Assembly (NCBI GenBank): GCA_024449915.1
Contig: JAMZAV010000320.1
Location: forward strand, 310,001-374,000
Length of the DNA: 64,000 nucleotides
Source of the DNA: Sweltsa coloradensis
Taxonomy: Eukaryota; Arthropoda; Insecta; Plecoptera; Chloroperlidae
Direction: 5' to 3'
Part shown: positions 13,246 to 24,710 of the stretch, one piece after another
How positions within the stretch are numbered: the stretch's first letter is position 1
Layout of the letters: each line of letters opens with the position of its first letter
Made by a program: the position numbers and the translations under genes
Notes under the pieces: generated by a model
Seen by the model: the letters and a program-made list of their open reading frames with translations, nothing else
What the model was told of the DNA's origin: nothing
Database searches by the model: none

Positions 13246-13799
13246 AATAAATTATTTAAATAATAATAAATTTGTGAGTACAACAGCGTGCACAATCACA
13301 TCTCGTTCCAACACACTCCACAACTCTGCGGACCACACACAACTTCACTTGCTCGTACCTCCCCTACCTCCCTACGTGATTACCATACATTCTAGGGTGG
13401 CGTGTTATATATTACACTATTGTAATATATGCGGCATGCCGTTCGCTACGCTGTTTGCACAATAAAATAATAAAATATTATGGAATAATACATAATATAT
13501 TTTATTTTTAAAGAATCATGGGGGGCGATCGCCCCACCGCCCCATCCCCATTGTATCCGCCACTGCCACCCGCGTCCGTCTCCAAATTAACCACTGATAA
13601 AAGGGTAGAAATAGTCAACCAAAAACGCTCATCCATCAACGCAACTGGAAAAGCGTTCGCGAAGAAGCCTATAGTAAAATTATTGATTTACTAATTTTTC
13701 GAAAAATTATTTTATTTGGTAATTTGGGACAGCTGGACAGGCTAAAGAAAATCGGACTCTCCCGGAAAATCTGGGACGAACGCCGAACGTCCCTTTTTG

Positions 13800-14925
13800 G
13801 TATAAAGTATTTGGTAAAAAGTGTTCAATTAATTTATACGCAGATGATACAGTGATTTTCTTTCGCTGAATTAAAAAATGTTGGAGACTGGTTAAAAATT
13901 AAAGTACTGAAAATTAATGTGAACAAATCTAAATGTATGTTGATAGGTATGGGAAATCTAACAAATTATAAGGTTGGTAATAATGAGAGAATAATGATGG
14001 ACTCGAGTGTGTTGGAATTTGTTGATATGTATAAATATTTAGGTGTATAATGATTGATTCTAAACTTAACTTCAAGGAACATGTATTGTATGTTGAACGA
14101 AAGGTGAGGAAGAAGATAGGGTTTTTAAGCAGAATTAGTTGCCATGTGTCATTTTATACCCGTTTATTGATATCATTAAACCTCATTTTACTTACTGTTT
14201 ATCGGTACTTTATCAAGCGTATGTTACTGATATAAGGAGACTGCAGATCCTCCAAAATAGAGGCATGAGGGTAATTCTCAAATGCAGTAGATTTGTGTCC
14301 ATAAAAAATATGCTAAATTGTTTGGAATGGTTGAATATTGAACAAGAAATAGAGTTGTGTGGTATGACTTATCTTTATAAATTAGAAAAAGGATTGTTAC
14401 CGGAGTATATGCTAAATAGAATGGTTAGAATTGATGAGATGCACAATTATGAGACCAGAAAAGCAATGAACAGCTGTTTATACTTAGGTAGGCCCCTACA
14501 TGTAATAAACAACTTCTGTGTACCTAAGTCATTGTTTTACAAGGGTGTTAGAAGTTTTGACTGTTTCGTTAAGAAATGGCAACTTTAAAAGATTTGAATA
14601 ACGTGTATTTGATAAAGGTGGGGAAAATTCGACTATTTTGTAATTTTAGGGTTCTCGGTAAGTAGTTAATATTGCATTCTCAAGAAACAGGGTTAATGAG
14701 TTGCCATAATAACATTAACTATATGGTAGTACACACATTTAGATAAATATAAGTATTGTAATGGAGATTTGACTTAATAATTTGAGCTAGTAAAATTAAT
14801 TATTATTATCAAACAGGTAGAGAAAAATAATCATGTTCCTAATTGGTGGTAAAATATATTGACATTGTGTTTGTACCAATAGGCATTACGTAAATAAAGA
14901 CTTATTATTATTATAACATAAAAAA
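13800..14925 (+). mobile_element. Degenerate LINE: reverse-transcriptase second half and 3' tail
   Basis: The plus strand reads LYADDTVIFF (the catalytic YADD of reverse transcriptase), then NVGDWLKI, INVNKSKCMLIG, YKYLGV, a stop, and LNFKEHV..RKVRKKIGFLSRI. The frame 14139-14588 then gives DIIKPHFTYCLSVLYQAY, RRLQILQNRGMRVIL and KLEKGLLPEYM, the usual C-terminal blocks of Jockey-superfamily LINEs. At least two frame breaks are present. The 3' end (TTTGTACCAATAG...AAAGACTTATTATTATTAT) matches the fragment at 3970-4268. Confidence 0.82.
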
Positions 14926-14954
14926 AAAAAATCATTTCCGAATTGGTGGTCATC

Positions 14955-15176
14955 ATGGCGTTGACGATTGTGCTGCTACTCATGGCAGTTACTGTACCCT
15001 ATACAGCGAAGAGTGGGGGTGACAGAACTGTCATTACTGTCACTACCTCTATGGATGGTCAGCAGTTACGTTTCTACTGAGAAGCATAAATTGGCGAAAC
15101 TAAATTTTCGTTCGCGAGGAGGGCCTAGGCTATTATAGCATTAGCAAGTTGTGGCCCAGCCTACGACTACAGACAG
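14955..15176 (+). promoter_or_regulatory. Candidate non-coding first exon of ATXN7L3 with a small upstream ORF
   Basis: A strong donor, ACAG|GTAAGG, ends a candidate exon at 15176. A matching acceptor, TTTTCATTTTAG, lies at 20094-20105 just before the ATXN7L3 start, so this could be its 5' UTR exon. Within it, 14955-15080 encodes a 41-residue peptide beginning MALTIVLLLMAVTVPYTA, which looks like a signal peptide. This is either an upstream ORF, a tiny secreted peptide, or chance. The link to ATXN7L3 is inference from splice sites alone. Confidence 0.3.
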
Positions 15177-16161
15177 GTAAGGCTTAGGCGCCTGTTGAGA
15201 CTTGATAATCATGTAGATGCCTAGGGTAGGGCCTAGTCTAGCCTAGCTTTAAAACGTAATTATGAACACAAGTTTTCACACAAACGTGCATTCTAGGTCT
15301 AGGCCTAGGCCTAGGCCCTATTTAATATCTATGGCCTTACCCTAGGCTAGGATCTGGGTGGTCTGGAGGTCTGGCCTAGCCTACTATAGGCCTAACATGA
15401 GCCGGCAGGCCCTTGTAGGCCTATAGCCCCTGATCATATGCGTAGCCTAGGCATAGGGTTAATAAACTATCGAGGCCTGGGGATCACACATTTTTAATGA
15501 GGCCTAGGTAGGTAATGTATTTGGCTTTGTTGTTGTTCAATGTACTGCTGGTACCTACAAGTCGATAGACCTGTTGAGGTAGGGCCTGGTGCCCTAAACT
15601 ACTGTTCTAGGCCTAGCCATGCTCATAGGCTTCATAACCTCAAAGTTATCATTTGATGGTTCCTTAACAGTGCAGTTGTGGCGGCTTTTGGAACCATTCG
15701 TATGATGTAGGCCTAGCCTCGGCCCAGGGTATAGGCCAAGCTAGTATTATAGTGTAGTGTTTTATGGGGAAAAAATGTTATGGTAGGGCCTAAGGGTAAT
15801 TATGTAATAAAAGCTAAAATTGACCTTGAAAGTGGCTTGCAATAATTATTGTAAAAAAAGTAACATGTTACCAGGGTCACGATGTGTTTTGAGACTGGTA
15901 ATCTGTTTGAAGTGTTTGTTTTTTTGTTTTTTTTAAACAAAATTTTGGTGCCCTACACGCATTTGAAAAGTCGCAATTTTGAACAGTGAAAAACAGACAG
16001 TCGCCGTCTCTAAAGGAGGATGTTCATTGTTCCTAGTGACGTCAGTAGGCCTACACACTACACAGTAGGGGAGAAGGGGGCACATTGGTACAGGGGGCAC
16101 TTTGGTAGCCTACATCTTTGATTTTCCCGCCTGTTGATGCCTAATAGTTGTAAGAACTATT

Positions 16162-16351
16162 GGTTGCGTTCCGTTAACTGCTGGAAGTACTGAACCAGTA
16201 AAGGGACCCGTTCCGTTAACTGCTGTCAGCAGTGTGCTGAGCGTCCCGTAAATTGCTGGCCCAGCGCCTTCAGTTTACTGGAAGTGCTTGAGGTTTTTCG
16301 CCCAGTATTCGTCAGTAAAGCTGGCTGTTGGTTCGGTAACGGAACGCAACC
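16162..16351. mobile_element. Short inverted-repeat element (MITE)
   Basis: A 15-bp terminal inverted repeat GGTTGCGTTCCGTTA starts at 16162, and its reverse complement TAACGGAACGCAACC ends at 16351. Internally CCGTTCCGTTAACTGCTG repeats the left end. The flanks share ATT on both sides, a possible 3-bp duplication. At 190 bp with no coding sequence, it is a non-autonomous DNA transposon. Confidence 0.7.
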
Positions 16352-18831
16352 ATTATTTAGATGGCAGTGCTACAATCTACCTGCTCTGAAAATTTGGTAG
16401 ATTTCTATCAAGAAGTAAAGAAGCTAGGCCTACGCAAAAATCGGTGTTTTCTGGTCAAAAAAGTAAATTTTGGACTTGAAATTTGTAATGATATTTTGAA
16501 TCTAATTCTAGTTTTAGGCTAAATATAATGATATGTTTACTTCTCTAAATGTTTTTCTATACTAGAATAAAGCAACCAATGCTTTTGTGTTCAGTGAGAT
16601 AACCTCAAAATCATAAAACTTCTTTTTGTTTATTAGTGTGCCAATTAGGTGTAGGCCCCAATGTAGGCCTACCCCACTAAGGGGCACATTGGTACATTTT
16701 TCACTTTTTTTTAAAACTGCTTCAAATAAATTGCAAACAAGTAGGCCCTACCCTATAGGCCTAATTATTTTTTAAGTTATGAAAACAATGATGTAGAAAG
16801 CTTAAGACTGTTTGCCAAGCTCGGGCCAACTTTATTTACAATGTTAAATGCCCATTTAAAAAACGCTCGACCGTCAAATCCAGCTAATTTCACATAGGGG
16901 CCTACAGAACGTACCGCTTTTTTACCTTTAATTTTCATCCAAAAAATCTGCACTTTTGGGAGGCTGTTCACAAATGATGAGCGCGTGTCTATCAAAGCCG
17001 ATTTTGAAATTTCAAATAATTGTCTCTTACACAAAATTGGGAAATTATTACAAATTAACTGTTTGGTGTCATATTTACGGTCAGTTAATAAGAAAAGTGA
17101 GCAGTATTTGGAAAATCTGCCTTGATACTAACAATTACTCATTCCTACTTAACATTTTGGTGCAAACCACAACCCGATAGGACAAATGATAGAGCTTCCA
17201 AGTGATCCTGAATTTACCTCTGCGTTCTGCGTCAAAGACTGGTTTTCTCGAGCTCAGCCAACAGTCTTAAGCTTAAATGTGAAAACCACATTTGAGAAAA
17301 AAATATAATTTGTACAAAGTGAAAACATTTGATGTAGCCCTTCTCCTCTAAGATATTTATAGTTCAATTGAGTAACACATTTGTTAGTAGCTACTCTAAT
17401 AATTTTGATAATGTCTGCTGTTTCAATAATAATAATACCTACGTTAGAACGTTAAATCATCATGCATTATGTTTAGAACGTGCAGGGGCATGGCCTACAT
17501 ATTTTTTCCAGCTATAATATCCCACCCGGTTATTAGAACAAATAAAATGGAAGAATTTTAATTTTCTAAAAAGTAAAAACTCATCAAAATGGAATTTAAG
17601 CACTACCTATAGGCTAATAATAATAAAAATAAAAATAATGATTTATTGTCATAGGCCTAGTATAGCCCACATTTTGCGAGAGGCGTACATGAGATATTAT
17701 GTAGATGTACAAAAAATGGTCATGAAATACAGAGAACAATAAAACTTATAAATTATAATATAACTAGACAATAATTATGATCAGCCTATAGTACGAATCA
17801 ACTTACTATCAAGGACCTAATGTAGGCCCTACCTATGTATTTATGTGTGTGTACCCTATATACGCTCTTTGGAATACATTTCACTGCTTAATGAGGAGAA
17901 GGCAGTGACTACAACTAGGCAGGCCTACTGTAGCCTATGTGTTATTTACATCCTGCATTGTGTGGTTTTGCTGTGTACTACTGACGTCACATGCTGTTTG
18001 AAAATAAATGCGCGGGAAAGAGAAAATGGGGGGTGGGGGGTGAGTGGCCTCAGAATGCCTCGCACCTCAAGTCTTTCACTCACGGGTGGCACGTCAGTCT
18101 TCACCTCTACATTTAACGCCCGTGGACGGGGCTCGTCGGCCCATTTTGCATGTATTAGCTCTAGTGATTAATTTCCGTGGACAGCCCATCCGAGCGGGAG
18201 CTTGTAGAAGTTTCTACAAATTAAAACATTTGCTTTAGAAATGTTTAAACTGCTTTCCTGACCTTTGTAGGCCTAGACAAATCTGCATACTTGTGCACAT
18301 TAAAAATTAAGCTAAGATCCCTATTGTTGAGCATTTTCTGAGAAGTGGTTTTTATTTCATTTTCTCTTGCATCGTGAGTTGTTAGAACTGATATGCATAG
18401 GCTTAGCTTGTTTGCTGTTAAATAGTTTCCAAGAACCTTTTATGCCTAGTAGGCAAAGTTGTGCCAGTAAACTTATTTTTTTTCACCTAGATGGTTTACT
18501 AAGGTTACCTATTTTGTTCAAGAAAAGAAGTAATCCTCGGTTGAATAAGCTTTTGAAAGTTTTTGAAAAAACTGAGGAAATATATTGGTCTATAATTGAC
18601 CCCTTTTCTTGTAGACCTAAAGGGGTATGACTTATGCAATTTTTGACAATGGCAATGGTTACCATGCCCATTGCTAATCGAGTGGGCGCAAGCTAAAATA
18701 AATAAACAAGCAACGTCTGTTCAGACTTATATTTGCTTTTACTCGCTGTAGGAACAGTCGCCATACAGGTTTACAAATGGCATGTGACTGCTCGACCGAA
18801 TCAGCGGAAAACCCCACTGAAAAATTAATTA

Positions 18832-19085
18832 CGTCGTAGCAACGAGGCTCATAATAAATTTAAAGTTGTTCTGAATCAGCCTTGTTGATTCTGGCGTTAA
18901 TCTGCGGGTATTCACACTGTCCATACTTCATACCACTGGTTCATTAAAAAGATCAATCTTTGGTTGGTTGTCGCTCACTTGTCGATTGCATCGGGGCCTA
19001 CAGGGTTGACTTGGTCGCTTTGGTTTACTGTCCCCCAGTGAAAATCAGTTTATATGACTGAGTGGGAAGACTCTAAATACGAATT
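18832..19085 (+). repeat. Dispersed 250-bp repeat, copy 1
   Basis: This matches the reverse complement of 56404-56690 over its whole length (for example GTTGTTCTGAATC, TTGTTGATTCTGGCGTT, CACTGTCCATAC, ATCAATCTTTGGTTGGTT, TCGGGGCCT). It ends in TCCCCCAGTGAAAATCAG followed by ACTGAGTGGG. Two shorter copies of the end alone lie at 24270-24350 (plus) and 26035-26125 (minus). The family is not recognised. Confidence 0.7.
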
Positions 19086-19371
19086 TATTTTATAAATTTT
19101 TAAACGAAGGAGCGGAGCGACTGAGTGTCTCCATTCAACTCAAACGGCTCTTATTCTGTGATTCTGTCTGTCTGTCTCTCTGTACGTCGAAAATAAGCCG
19201 AACCGCTGAACTGCGCTAAAATTTTAAACAGACTTCCGGTACGAGTTTACTGAGGAATGTTAACAAAATTAGCTAGATCCATTGCGATTTAATCTTACAA
19301 TAGATAAAAATGTGATTTTTAAAAATATCGATAGCATTTGTTTAGTAGCAGCTAGCGGGACGAGATTTACG

Positions 19372-19450
19372 TGGCTGGCATGGCCTAGTGGTAAGCATTT
19401 AGTCTACCGCACGGAGGGTTGGGGTTCGATACCCGTTAGTTCGAACGTTT
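19372..19450 (+). repeat. tRNA-derived SINE head
   Basis: TGGCCTAGTGGTAAGC is a good A box and GGTTCGATACCC a good B box of an RNA polymerase III promoter, at tRNA-like spacing. The anticodon and acceptor arms do not form clean stems, so this is a tRNA-derived repeat rather than a working tRNA. It follows an AGCGGAGCGAC-type repeat that begins near 19103. Confidence 0.5.
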
Positions 19451-19588
19451 TTATATTTTTACACCCACATATTATTTTTGAGAAATTTTTTAGATAAAAA
19501 TTAGGGGATTTTGTGATATCTTGGAAATTTGGTAATGTTTCACTCTAATACGTTTTGAACACGATTCGCATTTTGAATGTTCAATTTA

Positions 19589-19767
19589 AACTAGGGAAAC
19601 GCCAAAGTCGTGAAACGAGTGTGTGAGCCAAGTGTTGAGTACTCGGGAACATCCCCTTTCCTCCCACATACCTAAGGCTGGATCTAGCCCAGTATGGGGA
19701 ATGATACCGGGTACTACACACATGGCTCACTCACTCGTTTAACAACGACTTTGGCGTTTCCCTAGTT
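19589..19767. mobile_element. MITE with long inverted repeats and TA target duplication
   Basis: The left end AACTAGGGAAACGCCAAAGT is repeated inverted at the right end (ACTTTGGCGTTTCCCTAGTT). The inverted match extends through AAACGAGTG and TGAGCCA to about 45 bp. TA flanks both sides (19587-19588 and 19768-19769), as expected for Tc1/mariner-type insertions. It is 179 bp, non-coding, and lies 380 bp upstream of the ATXN7L3 start codon. Confidence 0.75.
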
Positions 19768-20147
19768 TATTACTGAAATTTAATGGAGGCTATGGTTGGG
19801 GACATTTTAATGTTCTTGTGAAGTTTGTTGAAGATGGTTAGAGCTAAGTAATTGGGGCTTTGGGAGAATAGTGCAGGTTATGGATGGGAATGTGGATTTG
19901 GAGGTTGGCTCTAGTATAATGGGAGTGAATGAATGTGTTTAAATGAAAGAGATGGGGATTTGTAAATACAGTAAGTAATAATAGTTATTAGGTAGTAATT
20001 AGTAGTAGTAATAAAATGCCTATATGCCTATCATAATATTATGTATTTTCTGTTAGGCCTAGGCCTATTTGTTTAAATGAGGCTATCTATGCATTTTCAT
20101 TTTAGGTTTCTCTTTGCCTCGAGAAGTCTGATTGCACACCCACTGCA

Positions 20148-21194
20148 ATGGCAGGAGTCCGACCACGTTTAACGCCCGCACAAGCTCTTACAGCAAGTAA
20201 AGAAGATATCGATAACGAAATACGGTGTCTCCGGGACATCCATACGGCAATAATTGCAGATCCAGTTGCTTTAGATGAAGGAGTAAACATGATTTATGAA
20301 GATTTGCTAAAATCTGTTATACTCGGGTTTGTTTTTGATTTTCACCGCCAATTAAAAACTGGTGAACAAGATTTGCTAGCGGGATTGAGAGATCTAGTGA
20401 CTGATGACCATAAAATAGTAGACGAAATCGGCTTGGATATATTTGGTCAACCCCCGATCAAAAAGCCTCCAGACTGTGAATGTCCTGAATGTCATCGTAA
20501 TCTGACGGCTGCCCGGTTTGCCCCCCACCTCGAGAAATGTATGGGTATGGGTCGAAACAGCTCGAGATTAGCTCAACGTCGCATTGCCAATAACAGTACC
20601 ACTGCTGTCGCAGGCGAAGATGCAACAGATGACGTAGATGATGCGGACTGGACGATGGGGTCCGACAGGAGGCGCAACAAGAAGAAAGAGAAAACCGGAA
20701 CAAAGCGTATAAAAACACAGAAAACTTCTCGTAATGGTACTTCAAACCATACAGACCTCTCAACAACTAGCATTGAGACGAATGAAAGCTACGAAGGCAT
20801 GAGAATTGATAACAAGAGGGAAATGCTGCAGCATATCTGCGGTGTAATATCCGAGCATACGAAACGTCTGTGCACTCGCTCAATGCGATGTCCTCAACAC
20901 TCTGACGATCAACGCCGTGCTGTCCGAGCTTCGTTGTTGGCTAGATCTAGTGATCCCGGTTCGGAAAGTAATTCTGATCCCGTTGATGTCGATACTTATG
21001 AAGAAGGTGATGCCCAAACCGTACGAGATACGCTCGGTCGTCATTGGGAACAAGAGAATTCTAACGCAAGCTCTCCTGCAGATTCGTGTTCTACAGGATC
21101 TTCAACTCAATCATCTAAGAAGAAAGATAAGTCTTTGAAGAATAAAATGAAAGTCATGAAAAGGTCGCATCATGGGCATACGCATGTGGATTAA
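20148..21194 (+). CDS. ATXN7L3: ATXN7L3, SAGA deubiquitinase-module adaptor (Sgf11 homologue)
   Basis: A 348-residue protein encoded without an intron. ATXN7L3 anchors and activates the USP22 histone H2B deubiquitinase in the nuclear SAGA complex. The N-terminal helix (about 47-72, MIYEDLLKSVILGFVFDFHR) matches the Sgf11 segment that joins the module. The Sgf11 zinc finger spans 110-140 (C112, C115, H127, C131, then the conserved LEKCMGMGRNSSR). An acidic patch and a basic Lys-rich linker follow. The SCA7-type zinc domain is at about 230-260 (C231, H237, C242, C248, H251, in CGVISEHTKRLCTRSMRCPQ). The C-terminus is Ser-rich, then Lys-rich. The length is close to the human protein (347), but there is an N-terminal extension of about 20 residues before the conserved helix. 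A splice acceptor at 20105 suggests a 5' UTR intron. Confidence 0.95.
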   Translation: MAGVRPRLTPAQALTASKEDIDNEIRCLRDIHTAIIADPVALDEGVNMIYEDLLKSVILGFVFDFHRQLKTGEQDLLAGLRDLVTDDHKIVDEIGLDIFGQPPIKKPPDCECPECHRNLTAARFAPHLEKCMGMGRNSSRLAQRRIANNSTTAVAGEDATDDVDDADWTMGSDRRRNKKKEKTGTKRIKTQKTSRNGTSNHTDLSTTSIETNESYEGMRIDNKREMLQHICGVISEHTKRLCTRSMRCPQHSDDQRRAVRASLLARSSDPGSESNSDPVDVDTYEEGDAQTVRDTLGRHWEQENSNASSPADSCSTGSSTQSSKKKDKSLKNKMKVMKRSHHGHTHVD

Positions 21195-21248
21195 ATGTGA
21201 GTTGAAATATCTATGAATATAGATTGTGATTTATGATTTGCAGCAAAC

Positions 21249-21254
21249 AATAAA
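21249..21254 (+). terminator. ATXN7L3 polyadenylation signal
   Basis: AATAAA, 55 bases after the ATXN7L3 stop codon and followed by a T-rich stretch. This would give a very short 3' UTR. Confidence 0.6.
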
Positions 21255-21259
21255 CTTTT

Positions 21260-23580
21260 TTTTCATATGCCTATAGCAAGAATTGTTGTTTGCAATTTGG
21301 TATTTTTAACCGTGCAGGCCTGAATCCTGAAGATGACAGCTTTTAGTGTTAATTTGACATGACATGCATTGATGTATTCAGTCTCCCCTAACGCATTGGC
21401 GAATTTGGGGTTCTTCCAGCCCTGCTCGCAGCCTTGTAGGGGGCCATTGCATACAATTGCAAATTCAAAGTTAAGTAGCTCTGTTTCTGATATCTGGTGA
21501 CATTGTCCACAGCTTTGTGCTGCACTAGGCCTACCATTACCAGTATTTGGAATTAAAAATCACTATTGATTGCCGAGAGAGTCATACTCATAATGCATCA
21601 GCATCACTATTATGCAGCCATGGGTAATAAGAATAACACTAACTGTACCTACCAAAATTTTACGTGCATTATTTAATTATTCTATTTTATCCAGAAAGAA
21701 ACATGAAAAAGAATACTTTATTAGAAGATCCCACTAAAACAAATACGTAGGTATGAGGTTTTCCAAAAATCAGGAATAGCAAATCGGGGAATAATCAAAC
21801 TTTTGTGGAAGAGAACACCAAATGCAAATCTTCACTATTCTGTTCAAATGTTGAAAACCTTTTAACTAGTGCCTACAGCTAATCTTGACTCTAATGTATC
21901 AGATATATAATATTATGGATGATTGTATCCGACATAAACTGATCCCAGCAATGTAGAGGACACCTAACTCAAGATGCGCTCATCTGGTGTATGGCGTCCA
22001 TACAATTTAGGCAGAAAAAAAAACAGTAGAATAGGGTACCTAACTTAAATATCATCACGATTATTCATTCATCATGACAAGGGATAACCAAAGCAATGAT
22101 GATTAACCAACAGTAAACTGGCAATTTAAAAATCGATTCCTCTTAGCTCTTTGGTTCATGATCGTTACTTCAATTTAATTTAATTTAATCAAATTCCGAA
22201 TTCAGAAAATTGGCTTTTAGTAATAGCATAAGAAACTGAATTTGAAAAAAATACACCTAGGCCTATGTAGGCTACAAAAATAACTAATTTATTCTAAAAG
22301 GAATACCAAGGAACTTGCAATATGAATATGAATGTGACTAGGCCTATGAATCCAGGAACTTTCAATGTGTAGGCCTATGTATATGATGATATGAATCTTT
22401 TTTCTTTTCTTTCTTGTGCGAAGTTGGCCTCTTTAGCCATTCTTCTGTCTTGCTATCCAATATAAGACTGCCTGCTTTTCTATCCTGCTCAGTTCATTGG
22501 GCAGGGAGGAACTTGCAGTAATATATGAATTTGAATGATATTATGATGATAAGAATCTAGGAACTTTCAGTGTGTGTATAGGCCTATACATTCTTATTTC
22601 TCATTACATATTTATAGTTAGTATTCCCAATTATTATAAAAAGTTTTATTTATGATGGTTAATTAGACTATGCAATTTTTAGAAACTTTCAATGTATGTT
22701 GTTGGAAAGTATGAGGAAATATAACTGAAGGTTTGCCTACTACCTATTTTATTGACACTAAGCCATACAACATACACAATGTTCCTTCCCTTGCCGCTCA
22801 TACCACGGCCTTCTAGACTGTCAGTAGCCAGTGTTTCCAACAATATGTAGGGCCTATAAGGCACTTGGTAGGCCTATGCATATACAAGCATATATATTTA
22901 TAATTATTGTTGCTAATAATTATTATTACTGTTTATAATTTTAATTATGATGGTTAATTAGACTATATGCAATTATAAGTAGGTATGTATTTATATTTGG
23001 TATTTTTACCTTCAATAAGTAGGTAGGCTTACCAGCAGTGTAATTGGGGACCTACCTACTACTGGCTACTGCTAAAATGTATTTATTTGAATAATTTTAG
23101 GTACAGGATCAACTACCATAGAATGCAATGAAATAAATAAATGAAATGAAATGAATAAAATGCACGTTTGCAAGTTATCTTTGAGTTGTATGTATAGTCC
23201 AGTACTTTAAGAATGGAACTGTGATTTCACTAACTGGACTAGAATATTTTTTTTGCAAAGAAACGTTTCATTACAAATTAATTACATAAGTTTAACATGT
23301 GTTTTAATTTACCACAGTAGTAGGCCCTTGTTATATTGGTCATGACTTATGTTAAATAAATAAAATTAATAAGAACGGCCTAAACTTAACCGGAGAGTAG
23401 TCAGTCGCACACATGTTAGTTACGTTAGTAGTCGGACGCGGTCTTTTGGCAAATACTAACTTACTAACTGACCTTGCTGGTGATCACAACATGCATGAAG
23501 AATTTACTTCTTGCGTGGCCCTGCCACAGGTTTGGTTATGTGTTGTGAGTTTTGTTTTGTGTAGTTACCTGATTTTTAGT
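21260..23580. other. Intergenic, no gene recognised
   Basis: AT-rich DNA with scattered TAGGCCTA motifs and a short AAATAAATG / GAAATGAATGA-like low-complexity run near 23130-23160. No reading frame resembles a known protein. Confidence 0.5.
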
Positions 23581-23587
23581 GGCCACC

Positions 23588-23629
23588 ATCCGCCTGACGA
23601 GTCCCAGAAGGACGAAACGTGTCGTGGAT
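23588..23629 (+). ncRNA. Hammerhead ribozyme (type I) candidate
   Basis: All invariant parts of a hammerhead are present in order. Stem I 5' strand ATCCGC (23588-23593); core CTGACGA (23594-23600); stem II GTCC/GGAC with loop CAGAA (23601-23613); core GAAA (23614-23617); a minimal stem III formed by AC and GT around a 2-base loop (A23617-T23622, C23618-G23621); cleavage base C23623; stem I 3' strand GTGGAT (23624-23629). Stem I has six pairs with one G-U. Beyond a 3x3 internal loop, CC/GG could extend it. Short-stem-III hammerheads of this kind are known from Penelope-like retroelements and small retrozymes in animals. I see no reverse transcriptase beside it and no second copy nearby. Confidence 0.8.
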
Positions 23630-24269
23630 TAAGGTATCAAACAACTTTAAATTACCTGCAGTTGTCATCAGCAGGTGAAAAGTTTTGTTGCCCCCATTCC
23701 TTCAGGCTGGGCTTTTCCAACCTGTCAACCCTTCTCCAATCTAAACTAAACTAGCTGGTTGGCCTTTTCCCCAATTTGTGACTTTTTAATATGATTGTTT
23801 GTTGTAAGTAACACAATTTACAATGAATAATTTAGGTGCTTTGCAAACAGATCTGTCCTGTTTGGAATGTGTGCAGTACAGGTAGCTGTTTATCTATTTG
23901 TATGATGTTTTATATACTTACCTTTTGCCAAACTTTGTATTTTTGTTTATTGGTTCACTCTTTTAACATTTTCCTCTTGGTTGCTGTGCTAAGATGTGCC
24001 TTTACTGACATTTTATTGCTACTTGGGTCATTTTTTGCTTCTCATTAGTCATTACCATATACTTCACAGTTTGCTGAACACTGCAGCATCTTTGACTGCA
24101 GCACTACCTCTCTTGCCTCATTAAATCACCTGTAGCAGCAGTATCTTGCATTTTTCACCCCATTGTCCACCTTTTACTTAGTAGTATAAAGTGTGAGTAA
24201 ACTTTATTAAACAACTAACAATGGCCGGAATTGCAGCCTTAAGAGTCCGACATTATCACTCTACATTCT

Positions 24270-24350
24270 TATTTCTGTCCCCCACTGAAAATCAGTTATA
24301 TAACTGAGTGGGTAGACTCTAAATACAATTTATTTATTTAATTATTTATT
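24270..24350 (+). repeat. End fragment of the 250-bp dispersed repeat
   Basis: GTCCCCCACTGAAAATCAG, then TTATATAACTGAGTGGG and AGACTCTAAATA, the same terminal block as at 19028-19085. An inverted copy sits at 26035-26125, so the two bracket about 1.7 kb. Confidence 0.65.
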
Positions 24351-24710
24351 ATTATTTATTTTGAGGTTCGTTCGTTTCTCCAATGCTAACTTTGCGGCCT
24401 TCAACTCTCCAGTCTCCACCATAATTGCTTGCTTTTTTCCTGCTGCCCAGGAGTATTCAAACTTTTTACAATACATGCCAGCACCCGTCATACCCCCCAG
24501 GTGAAACCATTTTAGCATAATCAACTGATTTGAAAGAAGCAGGGGACAAGTGTGAAGTGGTAAAATATTATTCTTGCACTGGCTCCCCCCCCCCCCCCAA
24601 CAAAGCCTAGAGACACAGCATAACAATCTCTTACAGTAGCGAAACTTCAATGCACTGCCTGCAGGGTGATTTGCTGTCGTGGTCGGCTGCGCGTACCGCC
24701 GCGACACTAG

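Larger units (their letters stand above)
15180..19100. other. Non-coding stretch rich in TAGGCCTA; probable ATXN7L3 first intron
   Basis: No conserved coding exon is visible. The palindrome TAGGCCTA and variants are dense from 15180 to 15760 and recur after. A short inverted-repeat element lies at 16162-16351. An AT-rich segment at 17617-17775 reads on the minus strand like a LINE 3' end (TATGACAATAAAT followed by AT-rich triplets). Confidence 0.45.

Noticed and set aside
23413..23754. 113-codon plus-strand frame over the hammerhead
   Set aside because: It has no recognisable domain and crosses the ribozyme core, so it is probably chance.
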